From positions 2,939,014-3,003,013 of the forward strand of contig NZ_JAFN01000001.1 in NCBI RefSeq assembly GCF_000526155.1: a DNA stretch of 64,000 bases. The letters run 5' to 3'. The position numbers and the translations under genes are program-made. This stretch comes from Deferrisoma camini S3R1. GTDB lineage: Bacteria; Desulfobacterota; Deferrisomatia; Deferrisomatales; Deferrisomataceae. This document shows, piece by piece, positions 38,943 to 46,166 of this stretch. Every line of letters starts with the position of its first letter. The first letter of the stretch is position 1. Under the pieces are notes generated by a model. The model was given only the letters and a program-made list of their open reading frames with translations. It did no database searches and was not told the DNA's origin.

Positions 38943-39134
38943 CGGCGTTTCCGTTGAAACCCCATGGCAAACCCCAAATCGTTGAGACCCCATGACGACG
39001 GGGGTGAGAAGCAAAGCCCCGGGGCTCGGCACCCCGGGGCTCCACAACGCCGAGCCGCCCAGGCAACGCCAGGTAAGAACTCCTGGACGGCCAGCCCAAC
39101 AAGGAGTCTAGCACGGCGCCCAAGGAGGTGCACC

Positions 39135-39428
39135 ATGCGGCACGATCCCGTCCTCGCGACACCCACACCACAGCAACCGGATCCGCTCGACTTCCCCCAC
39201 GCCCGAGCCCTGGCTGGGAAGGTGCAACGGGACTGCCGTGCCTACGCCTGCCAGGGCGTGCCCTTCACCAGAGAGGACGTGATCCAGGACGTGGTGGACC
39301 TGGAACCCGAGGTGGATCGCCGCCGCTGGTTGGATGAGTTCGGCCGCGATCGGGACCGCGTGCCCACCATCGACGGAGGCGTGGTCTGGCTCACCGACAC
39401 CGAGCCCTGGGCGATCCTGGAAGAGTAG
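39135..39428 (+). CDS. Hypothetical protein (97 aa) of the integrative element
   Basis: Not recognised. The ATG follows AAGGAGGTG. The protein is acidic, with no membrane segment: YACQGVPFTREDVIQDVVDLE, then RRWLDEFGRDRDRVPTIDGG and a C-terminal WAILEE. It lies between the second toxin-antitoxin pair and the insertion sequence, whose target duplication begins 24 bp past its stop. A DNA-binding or antirestriction-like role cannot be shown. Confidence 0.55.
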   Translation: MRHDPVLATPTPQQPDPLDFPHARALAGKVQRDCRAYACQGVPFTREDVIQDVVDLEPEVDRRRWLDEFGRDRDRVPTIDGGVVWLTDTEPWAILEE

Positions 39429-39461
39429 CCCCCACGGACAACATGCCCCACGGCTAGGGTC

Positions 39462-40930
39462 AATACTGTTCACTTTAAGATACGAACGTGTTCGCAAATG
39501 GGCTGCAGTCGCATGGGCGAGACCGTTTGGCGATGCCGAGTCGGATACGGGGTCATCTTCCGCTTCACCGCTCGCGGGTTGCGTCGACCACGACTGGACA
39601 CCACTCGCTCTTCCAAAATCTCCTCCAGCACCTGCGCATGGAACGCCGCCCTGTGCTCAGGGGGGAGTGGCGACGAAAGCGGGCAGTCTCCGACGCACCA
39701 CCCGCACCGTGTGAACGAAGGAAAGTTCGTCAGGATCCACATCGCCCTTGCGGGCGGCTTCATGCATGAGTCCTCGTATCGCAAAATGCGCCATCAGGAA
39801 CCCAAAGAACTCCTGTCGGACGAGCTCCGGGGTCTTGCTCCGGAGCACAATCCGAGCCCCTCGGAGGTGCGTTTTCAACTCGTCGAGTGCAGTCTCGATC
39901 TCCCAGCGTTCCTGGTACAGGGCGGCCAACTCCTCTGCCGGGGCATCTTCAGGGTCGAGGATCGTGGTCACCAACCGGTACACGTCCTCTGCGCCTGGGA
40001 CTCCGTCCAGTGTGTACTCGATCACCCGGACCATGACACCGCCCCGATCCTTTTGGCGAGCATAGGCGTTGGGATAGATCTTGCTCAGATAGGAACCATC
40101 GGACAGACGGCGGATGCACGGCAGGCGTGCGCTTGCCTTCACTCGCCACAGCAGATCGGCTCCGGTTGCGCAGGCCTGGGTCCACAAGGGCCAGGAGAAG
40201 AAACACCGATCGGCCAGACACAGCATCCCGGGCCGCAAGGACTCCACCACGTGCCGAGCCAACGCGACCTCGCTCGTGTGGTATCCACCCATGCGGGAGC
40301 CGAACAGCACGTGGGTTCCGTTCTCCACCAAGGAGACGAACCGGATCTGCGGATAGGCGCTCCGTCCCCGGGCGGCCTTGGGGCGTCCGAAGGCTTGTTC
40401 GTTCTCCTGAGTATCGGCCACATCCAAGGTGCTGCCGTCCAGGCTGACCAGCCGCCAGCGCCGGTACCACGCCCCTCGGGTGGCCGTTTCGGCGATCGGC
40501 CGGACGAGTTCGTTGTGCAGCCGTTCGATCGGTTCCGCCCCCAGACGGGACCGCGCTTGGGAGATGGCCGATTTTCCGGCAACGCGAACGCGTTCACGGG
40601 GCCCCATGAGCCACTGGAGACCTTCGAGCAAACAGCGGAGCACCTCTCGTGTGGACACGCTCATGTACAACGCCAGTGCGATCACATAGTAGACCACGAC
40701 ATGGGCAGGTAAGGCGCGCTGTCGCTGGCTCGCCTTGCCTGTGGCTTGCAGCACCTCGTGCACCTTGGGCAGGGGGAACGTTTTTGCGATGACCCCCAGC
40801 GTGATGTAATCCGTGATCCGCGTGCCTTCGGGAAGCCCTGCTGGAGTTCGAGCCATCCTTCACCTCGCTTTCCATGAGTAAGGAAGACGAGAGAAGAATA
40901 GCACGAAGGCACACTAAGTGAACAGTATTG
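39462..40930. mobile_element. IS4-family insertion sequence (1,469 bp)
   Basis: Ends are CAATACTGTTCACTTTAAG (left, from 39462) and, inverted, CAATACTGTTCACTTAGTG (right, to 40930), a 15-bp perfect terminal inverted repeat. It is flanked by a perfect 10-bp target duplication CGGCTAGGGT at 39452-39461 and 40931-40940. It carries one transposase gene on the minus strand. The exact duplication indicates a fairly recent insertion into the element. Confidence 0.93.
39657..40856 (-). CDS. IS4-family transposase, frameshifted near its C-terminus
   Basis: A 399-residue DDE transposase. The catalytic acids are in SLDGSTLDVAD, LADRCFFSWPL and the YREK-type motif YQERWEIETALDELK. The frame stops at ATPP directly after a run of six C (complement of about 39661-39666). 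In the next frame the expected IS4 ending continues (EHRAAFHAQVLEEI then RRNPRAVKRKM) to about 39470. One base fewer in the run would restore a full-length protein. This is a mutation, a sequencing slip or a regulated frameshift. The DDE core is complete. Confidence 0.88.
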   Translation of the reverse strand: MARTPAGLPEGTRITDYITLGVIAKTFPLPKVHEVLQATGKASQRQRALPAHVVVYYVIALALYMSVSTREVLRCLLEGLQWLMGPRERVRVAGKSAISQARSRLGAEPIERLHNELVRPIAETATRGAWYRRWRLVSLDGSTLDVADTQENEQAFGRPKAARGRSAYPQIRFVSLVENGTHVLFGSRMGGYHTSEVALARHVVESLRPGMLCLADRCFFSWPLWTQACATGADLLWRVKASARLPCIRRLSDGSYLSKIYPNAYARQKDRGGVMVRVIEYTLDGVPGAEDVYRLVTTILDPEDAPAEELAALYQERWEIETALDELKTHLRGARIVLRSKTPELVRQEFFGFLMAHFAIRGLMHEAARKGDVDPDELSFVHTVRVVRRRLPAFVATPP

Positions 40931-41021
40931 CGGCTAGGGTCGCTCCCGAAGTCGGGCTCCCGCACCCGGCACGCCGTGGGGCTCCTTTTCTCCTTGCGGG
41001 AGCACCAAGCGGGAGGTGCGG

Positions 41022-41753
41022 ATGCGTCCCAAGAACCCTTACCGCGGAACCGTTGTTTTCTCCCCTGACACCCCCCCACGAAAAGAGGTCCGACTCCCGC
41101 TGTTGCCCGAGGGAGCTTTTGTTCCCGGGTCGTGGGACCCTCAAACGGACGTGTTCCCCGGGATTGGACGCGAACTTCTGACTCCTTCGTTGCCCGAGAC
41201 GGACCCCAATCACCAGGTGGAAACGGTACTTGTTGGGTTTTTGGCTGAACTCTTGGAACTCACGACTCGAAGCACGCAGACCTACTCCGTGGGAGGGGGG
41301 GAAGAGATCAAAGACTCCCCTTACAAGGCTGCTCTGTACTCTGCAGCCGAGATGGTTCGAGCTTGCATGGCGGGTGACCCCTGGAAGGCAGCGGCGGCGG
41401 CCTTGGTGACGGCTGCGAATGCGGCGGAGAACAACATGAGCCTCTGCATGGCGCCGGTGTTCGAGGCGTTGGACAGACACCGATCCGGCGGAAGGCCCAG
41501 GGGAAGCAAAGGACGGGTCGTCGAGGCGGTGGAAGCGGCTGCAGACAGGGGGGTGCGAAGCGTCGGGGGCCTGGTTGCATGCCTTGGCAAAGGGGTTCAG
41601 GTCCGGGCGGGAGTCTTTCGCATCCGAAATCCCGGCGATCCCAACAACTACAGGTGGACCGTTGAGGCGGATGGACGGACCATTGAGTCGGGGACCTGCA
41701 CAAGGAGCACCCTAAAAACATATCTTTCCCGCACTCGCACCAAAAAGAGTTGA
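41022..41753 (+). CDS. Hypothetical protein (243 aa) of the integrative element
   Basis: Not recognised. The ATG follows GGGAGGTGCGG; an in-frame GTG lies 6 bp upstream. The first half is Pro-rich (FSPDTPPRKEVRLPLLPEG). The middle holds an Ala-rich helix (WKAAAAALVTAANAAENNM), then a basic linker RSGGRPRGSKGR, and the C-terminal part VFRIRNPGDPNNYRWTV looks like a small nucleic-acid-binding domain. Its GC content is lower than in the flanking genes. The IS inserted between it and the 97-residue gene. Confidence 0.6.
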   Translation: MRPKNPYRGTVVFSPDTPPRKEVRLPLLPEGAFVPGSWDPQTDVFPGIGRELLTPSLPETDPNHQVETVLVGFLAELLELTTRSTQTYSVGGGEEIKDSPYKAALYSAAEMVRACMAGDPWKAAAAALVTAANAAENNMSLCMAPVFEALDRHRSGGRPRGSKGRVVEAVEAAADRGVRSVGGLVACLGKGVQVRAGVFRIRNPGDPNNYRWTVEADGRTIESGTCTRSTLKTYLSRTRTKKS

Positions 41754-41755
41754 CA

Positions 41756-41767
41756 GAAAAGCTTTTC
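41756..41767. promoter_or_regulatory. Palindrome ahead of the AlpA-like gene
   Basis: GAAAAGCTTTTC is a perfect 12-bp palindrome directly after TTGACA (41750-41755), a consensus -35 hexamer, about 100 bp ahead of the AlpA-like ATG. No convincing -10 lies 16-18 bp on. It could be an operator for the element regulator. Confidence 0.35.
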
Positions 41768-41866
41768 CATCAACCCTTTTGGCGTCTCTGGTGTTCCACA
41801 CGGTGGGGTTCTTTTGTACTGTGTGTCTCCACATGCTTCACTCTTACGCAACGGAGGCACGCAACC

Positions 41867-42115
41867 ATGATCAAACCCGCAACCGCATCGCACAACGAGA
41901 CGCCCACCAGCGAAACTGCCACCAACAACCTTCTCGTGGATCAAGACCGCGCGGCGGAGATTCTCGGGCTGAAGAACTCGGGAACGCTGGCAAACTGGCG
42001 ATCCATGCGGAAAGGCCCCCGGTACGTGCGCCTTGGCCGGCTGGTGCGCTATCGGGTCTCTGACTTGCTGGCTTGGTTGGACGAACAGACCGTAGACCCC
42101 GCCGAAGCGGATTGA
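41867..42115 (+). CDS. AlpA/excisionase-like helix-turn-helix protein
   Basis: An 82-residue protein with a MerR-like winged helix: LLVDQDRAAEILGLKNSGTL, WRSMRKGPRYVRLGRLVRYRVSD and LLAWLDEQ. This is the typical excisionase/AlpA pattern, in which the wing reads pRyvrlGr.vRyr.sdl. ACGGAGG precedes the ATG. It lies 7 bp ahead of the primase gene, the usual place for the regulator of a satellite-type replication module. It probably controls excision or the replication genes. Confidence 0.82.
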   Translation: MIKPATASHNETPTSETATNNLLVDQDRAAEILGLKNSGTLANWRSMRKGPRYVRLGRLVRYRVSDLLAWLDEQTVDPAEAD

Positions 42116-42122
42116 GGCACCG

Positions 42123-43271
42123 ATGGTGTCCCTCAAGAGGAACGCCCCGGGGGGCAACCCGGGGCGCCATGGGACCGGTACGGGAGCCGGTCGGATACCG
42201 GAAGCATATTCCACCGTTCGTCTTGCTTCAACCCGCATTGGAAAGGGCTCCCGCCTCGATGCCGTCCGGGTTCGGGAAGCCGCCCGCGGCCTGTGGCTTG
42301 AGATTCTGCCCGTCCTGGCCCCGGAACTCGCCGACGCCGTGGAGCACTGGCCCCGGCACGGACCGTGCCCACGGTGCGGGGGGAAGGACCGGTTCCGCTT
42401 GTTCAACGACGCGGACGAAACCGGAGGTGCGCTCTGCAACCAGGAGAGCACGTTCCCAGACGGGTTCGCAGTGCTCCGGTGGCTCAAGGGCTGGACCTTC
42501 CCCGAAGCCCTGGAGGCCGTGGCCGGGGCGCTTGGGCTGGCCCACGTCACGCCGCCCCCGGGCCGTGCACCTACCCCGACCACCACGGTCCCCCGGCCAA
42601 ACCGCAACGGCCGGCGACTGGCCTTCCTGCGCCGCACCTGGGCCGAGGCCCCGCCCCTGGCCGACGTGTCGGCCGCTGTGGCGTACCTGGAGGCCCGGGG
42701 GGTGCTGCCTGCCGAGTTGACCCCCATTCGAGAACTGCGTGCCCATCCTGACCTCGTGTTCAAGGACCGGGAGGGCCATACCCACGGCCGCTGGCCCGCG
42801 CTGGTCGCCATGGTGAGGAGCCCCCAGGGGCGGCCGGTGGGACTCCACTGCACCTGGATCGACCCCGCCCGCCCGGGGAAGAAAGCGCCTGTGATGCCAC
42901 CCCGGAAGCTGTACGCGGTGCACGCCGGGGCGACCCGGGGCGGGGCTGTGCGCCTGTTCGCCGCGGCCGACGGGCTTGCCGTGGCCGAGGGGATCGAAAC
43001 GGCCCTGGCCGTGCACGTGCTGACGGGCTGCCCGGTATGGGCCGCGCTCTCGGCTGGTGGGATCGAGCGCCTGGTGGTGCCGCCTACGGTCCGGGATGTG
43101 ATCGTGTGCGCCGACCACGACCGGCACGGGGTGGGGCAGCGGGCGGCCGAGCGCCTGGCCGGCAGGCTTGTCTCCCAGGGGCGGGTGGTCCGAGTGGCTG
43201 TGCCGCCAGAGCCGGGGACCGACTGGTGTGACGTGGCCGCACGGGAGGCCCGGGGGGAGGTGGCACCATGA
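42123..43271 (+). CDS. Primase-like protein with zinc ribbon and Toprim domain
   Basis: A 382-residue replication protein. A primase zinc ribbon lies at about 75-130 (HGPCPRCGGKDRFRLFNDAD, then ALCNQE; the pattern is C-x2-C...C), like the P4-alpha/DnaG N-terminus. A Toprim domain lies at about 270-370 (VAEGIETALAV with the catalytic glutamate, then VIVCADHDRHGVGQRAA with the DxD-type acids). It lacks a helicase motor; the next gene, overlapping by ATGA, may supply the partner. The assigned ATG is MVSLKRNAPGG; a later start is possible because the first 40 residues are poorly conserved in style. Confidence 0.82.
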   Translation: MVSLKRNAPGGNPGRHGTGTGAGRIPEAYSTVRLASTRIGKGSRLDAVRVREAARGLWLEILPVLAPELADAVEHWPRHGPCPRCGGKDRFRLFNDADETGGALCNQESTFPDGFAVLRWLKGWTFPEALEAVAGALGLAHVTPPPGRAPTPTTTVPRPNRNGRRLAFLRRTWAEAPPLADVSAAVAYLEARGVLPAELTPIRELRAHPDLVFKDREGHTHGRWPALVAMVRSPQGRPVGLHCTWIDPARPGKKAPVMPPRKLYAVHAGATRGGAVRLFAAADGLAVAEGIETALAVHVLTGCPVWAALSAGGIERLVVPPTVRDVIVCADHDRHGVGQRAAERLAGRLVSQGRVVRVAVPPEPGTDWCDVAAREARGEVAP

Positions 43272-44791
43272 GTGCGTCCGAAGCGGCCCGGAGCATCCTG
43301 GAGGCCCCCGTTCGGGCCTTGCCCGACCCAGAGCCTCTTCCACCCGAGCTGCCGCCGGTGCCCGCCCTGGAGCCGGTGATGCTCCCGGAGGGGCTGCGCC
43401 CCTGGCTCGAAGATAGCGCCGAGCGCACCCAGATTCCCCTCGACTTCTTGGGAGCTGGCGCGCTGGTGGTACTCGGAGCGACCGTAGGCCGAACTCTGGC
43501 GATCCGGCCGAAGGCCAGGGACGACTGGACCGTGGTTCCCAACCTGTGGGGGGCGGTGATCGGCCGCCCCGGGCTTCTCAAGAGCCCGGCCCTGGCCGAG
43601 GTGATGCGACCTCTTCATCGCTTGGAAGCCCAGGAGGCCGAGGAACACGCCAAGGCTCTGCACCGGTTCGAGGCGACGGTGATGGTGGCCGATGAGTCGA
43701 AGAAGGCCGCCCGGGAGAGGATCCGCAAGGCGGCGCGCCAGGGCGACCTTGCCGCGGCCGAGGCCCTGGCCCTCGATGCCGTCTCCGACCTGCCCGAACC
43801 TCCTGTCCGCCGACGCTTCGTCACCTCCGACCCAACGGTGGAGAAGCTGGGGGAACTCCTGGCATCGAATCCCCGGGGCGTCCTGATCTTCCGCGACGAA
43901 CTCGTTGGTTTCCTCCGGAGCCTCGACCGGGAAGGCCGGGAGGGGGCGCGGGCGTTCTTCCTTGAGGCTTGGAACGGAACCGGCCGGTTCACGTTCGACC
44001 GGATCGGCCGGGGAACAGTGGAGATCGAAGCCGCATGCGTCTCGATTCTGGGGGGGATCCAACCGGGGCCGCTCTCGCAGTACCTCAGGGCGACCCTGGC
44101 AGGCGGCGCGGGGGACGACGGGCTGTTGCAGCGGTTCCAGGTGACCGTCTGGCCGGACCCACCGAAGAGCTGGCGAAACGTAGACCGGCTCCCCGACTCG
44201 CGGGCGAGGGACGCAGCCTTCGGCCTGTTCGAGCGCCTGGCGCACCTCGACCCGGCCCAGGTGGAAGCCGAGCCTGGCGAGCCTCCGTTCCTCCGGTTCG
44301 ACGCTACCGCGCAAGAGGTGTTCGACGCCTGGCGAGCCGAGCTGGAACGCCGACTCCGAGTCGGGACCGAGGCGGACGCCTTCGAGGCGCACCTGGCGAA
44401 GTACCGTAGCCTTGTGCCGAGCCTGGCCCTATTGCTTCACCTGGCGGACGGGAACACAGGGCCGGTGGGGGAGGTGGCCGTGGTGGGGGCGGTAGCGTGG
44501 GCCGACTACCTGGAAGCCCACGCCCGGCGGCTGTACGGCGTTGCCCTCGATCCGGCTCTTGCCGCGGCCCGGGAACTCGACCGCAGGATCCGCAGGGGAG
44601 ACCTGCCCGACGTGTTCACGGCGCGGGAGGTGTACAGGAAGTGCTGGCGGCTTCTCGACGTCGATGGAACCCGCGCGGCCCTGGACTACCTCGTGGATCT
44701 GGGTCGGGTATTCGAGGAACCGGTGGATACCGGAGGCCGCCCGAGCGTTCGATACCGAGCCCATCCGGCTCTCGTGGGGGGTGGCCGATGA
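43268..44791 (+). CDS. DUF3987 (YfjI-type) replication-associated protein
   Basis: A 507-residue protein of the DUF3987 group commonly paired with Toprim primases on integrated elements. Typical segments are DFLGAGALVVLGATVGRTLAI, WGAVIGRPGLLKSPAL (a degenerate P-loop-like loop lacking GKT), VTSDPTVEKLGELLASNPRG, LIFRDELVGFL, and ILGGIQPGPLSQY. The Walker A lysine/threonine appears as LLKS. It is thought to be a helicase-like or initiator protein, and biochemical function is not established. Its start overlaps the primase stop, and its stop overlaps the next gene. Confidence 0.8.
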   Translation: MSASEAARSILEAPVRALPDPEPLPPELPPVPALEPVMLPEGLRPWLEDSAERTQIPLDFLGAGALVVLGATVGRTLAIRPKARDDWTVVPNLWGAVIGRPGLLKSPALAEVMRPLHRLEAQEAEEHAKALHRFEATVMVADESKKAARERIRKAARQGDLAAAEALALDAVSDLPEPPVRRRFVTSDPTVEKLGELLASNPRGVLIFRDELVGFLRSLDREGREGARAFFLEAWNGTGRFTFDRIGRGTVEIEAACVSILGGIQPGPLSQYLRATLAGGAGDDGLLQRFQVTVWPDPPKSWRNVDRLPDSRARDAAFGLFERLAHLDPAQVEAEPGEPPFLRFDATAQEVFDAWRAELERRLRVGTEADAFEAHLAKYRSLVPSLALLLHLADGNTGPVGEVAVVGAVAWADYLEAHARRLYGVALDPALAAARELDRRIRRGDLPDVFTAREVYRKCWRLLDVDGTRAALDYLVDLGRVFEEPVDTGGRPSVRYRAHPALVGGGR

Positions 44792-45204
44792 ACGCCCTGA
44801 AGCGGTTGCGAACCCTGAAAAGCGCCCCGTACCCCACTGACAAAACCGACAAAAGCCCCACGGGCACCCCTTCTGTCAGTTTTGTCAGCACCCCACAGGG
44901 GCGTTTCCAGAAAACGCGGGGAGGCTCGCACCTCACCTCAACGCGCCGGAACGCCCCACCCGCTCCCCTGCCCCGGCCCGACTTCACGGCCGCGGCTCCG
45001 GCCGACGTGGAACGGATCCGCGAGACGGTGAAGGGGTGGCCCCGATCCTTCGCCCAGGGGTGGGCCGAGCTCGTTGTGAGCGCCATGGTGGCCGGCCGGG
45101 ACCAGCACGAAGCCGAGCGGCTGGCGTTCCGGCCCCTGGCCGAGGATGCCCCCCTGTACCAGGCCGAGACCGGGGAAGCCTCCGCGCCGTGGCCGCCGTC
45201 GTAA
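44788..45204 (+). CDS. Hypothetical protein (138 aa), last gene of the element
   Basis: Not recognised. The ATG overlaps the DUF3987 stop (ATGA). Residues about 15-40 (PTDKTDKSPTGTPSVSFVS) are encoded by a long inverted repeat and may not be structured protein. The real domain seems to be the C-terminal 80 residues (ADVERIRETVKGWPRSFAQGW, VVSAMVAGRDQHEAERLAF), which are helical. An internal start would avoid the repeat, but no strong ribosome site was seen. Its position suggests a replication accessory role. Confidence 0.5.
   Translation: MNALKRLRTLKSAPYPTDKTDKSPTGTPSVSFVSTPQGRFQKTRGGSHLTSTRRNAPPAPLPRPDFTAAAPADVERIRETVKGWPRSFAQGWAELVVSAMVAGRDQHEAERLAFRPLAEDAPLYQAETGEASAPWPPS
44837..44888. 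repeat. 19-bp inverted repeat within the element replication module
   Basis: CTGACAAAACCGACAAAAG (44837-44855) and CTTCTGTCAGTTTTGTCAG (44870-44888) are reverse complements at 17 of 19 positions with a 14-nt loop. A third related copy, CCGACAGAACCGACAAAAG, is near 38300 in the same element. It lies downstream of the primase and DUF3987 genes and could be an initiator-binding or transcript-end structure. Confidence 0.7.
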
Positions 45205-45355
45205 ACCCTGTTGCTGTTACCCCCTCCCCTGGTAACTTCTCAACCATCGGGTCGCCTGGGCCGGGTGCTCGCGTACGCTCTTCCCCCCGGAGCTCTCACA
45301 CCACGCGCGCCCGCCCTGGCGGTCCGTTCTTTGTCGAGCCGTGAAAGCCTTTCGT

Positions 45356-45374
45356 GTTAGCCCCATGTTAGCCC
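45356..45374. promoter_or_regulatory. Direct GTTAGCCC sites near attR
   Basis: GTTAGCCC occurs at 45356-45363 and 45367-45374, 11 bp apart, matching the inverted pair near attL. Probable integrase or excisionase binding sites, by position. The rest of 45205-45388 has no gene. Confidence 0.45.
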
Positions 45375-45388
45375 GCGCCTTTCGGGCA

Positions 45389-45424
45389 CAAAAAAGCGGG
45401 TCACCGGTCTTTCGGTAACCCGCT
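45389..45424 (-). terminator. Element-borne terminator for tRNA-Leu(CAG)
   Basis: On the minus strand AGCGGGT (45395-45401 complement) pairs with ACCCGCT (45418-45424 complement); the stem continues inward as ACCG/CGGT across one wobble pair and is followed by six T. It lies 10 bp past the tRNA 3' end, inside the element, replacing the terminator left behind at 36211-36247. Confidence 0.83.
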
Positions 45425-45434
45425 GAAATCTTTA

Positions 45435-45521
45435 TGGTGCCGAAGAGAGGACTCGAACCTCCACGGGCTTGCGCCCACCAGATCCTGAATCTGGCGCGTC
45501 TACCAGTTCCGCCACTTCGGC
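45435..45521 (-). tRNA. tRNA-Leu (CAG), rebuilt by integration
   Basis: A complete 87-nt type II tRNA with encoded CCA. The acceptor is GCCGAAG/CTTCGGC, the anticodon stem CCAGA/TCTGG holds loop TTCAGGA (anticodon CAG), with a long variable arm and T-arm. Bases 45435-45491 are the attR copy, so the 3' half comes from the element and the 5' half from the host. Confidence 0.95.
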
Positions 45522-45679
45522 ACGGAGCGCGTTTGATACCACAGCCCCGCCGTGAGCGTCAAGCCCCTACGGCGCCTTCGTTGCCGACCCCGCATGGCGC
45601 CGCTATAATGCCGGCCATCGTCTCCCGGGCGGCGACGAGCCGTTCCCCCTCTCTGTCCCTTCCGATCGGATGACCCGAC

Positions 45680-46084
45680 ATGAACCTTACCTGGCAGGAC
45701 AACTGTTTCGTGTGCGGCCAGGACAACCCCGAGGGGTTGCGCCTGGCGTTTCGGTTCGACGAGGAGGCCCGGTCCATCGAGACGGTGTGGACCCCCCGGC
45801 CGGTGCACATCGGGTACGAGGGAATCGTCCACGGCGGCCTGGTGGCCACCCTGCTGGACGAGGCCCTGGGCAAGCTCACCACACTGCTGGGCACGCCCGC
45901 GGTCACCGCGGAGCTCACCGTGCGCTACCACAAGCCCGTGCCCGTGGGCCGGCCCTTGCGGGTGGAAGGAAGGATCACCCGGGACCGGGGCCGGCTGCTC
46001 CAGGGGGAGGCGCGGGCTCTCCTCGAGGACGGCACCGAGGCGGCCACCGCCACCGCCAAGCTTCTGCGCACCCCCCGGAGCTGA
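45680..46084 (+). CDS. PaaI-type hotdog thioesterase
   Basis: A 134-residue single hotdog-fold acyl-CoA thioesterase. The active-site region is IVHGGLVATLLDEALGKL and is followed by ELTVRYHKPVPVGRPLRVEG. An N-terminal NCFVCGQDNPEGLRLAF segment marks a common subgroup of PaaI proteins. Substrate unknown. The ribosome site is weak. It is the first chromosomal gene to the right of the integrated element and reads away from it. Confidence 0.82.
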   Translation: MNLTWQDNCFVCGQDNPEGLRLAFRFDEEARSIETVWTPRPVHIGYEGIVHGGLVATLLDEALGKLTTLLGTPAVTAELTVRYHKPVPVGRPLRVEGRITRDRGRLLQGEARALLEDGTEAATATAKLLRTPRS

Positions 46085-46166
46085 TGCGGGCGGGGGGGGA
46101 TGACCGGCCCCGTGCCCCTTCGCTCCTCCCGCGTCTGAGCGTTTCTCGCACGAAAGGAATCCCGGC

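Larger units (their letters stand above)
36263..45491. mobile_element. tRNA-Leu-integrated element (about 9.2 kb)
   Basis: Bounded by identical 57-bp direct repeats (36263-36319 and 45435-45491) that correspond to the 3' half of tRNA-Leu(CAG). It encodes, from attL, a tyrosine integrase, two RelBE-like pairs, a small unknown protein, an IS4-type insertion, an unknown 243-residue protein, an AlpA-like regulator, a primase-Toprim protein, a DUF3987 protein and a final unknown. There are no structural phage genes and no conjugation genes, so it resembles a satellite or non-conjugative integrative element. The chromosomal intergenic repeats are absent inside it, consistent with foreign origin. 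Confidence 0.92.

Noticed and set aside
38264-39134. Integron-type cassette array around the toxin-antitoxin pairs
   Set aside because: No integron integrase and no attC-like core sites; the repeats fit a local segmental duplication.
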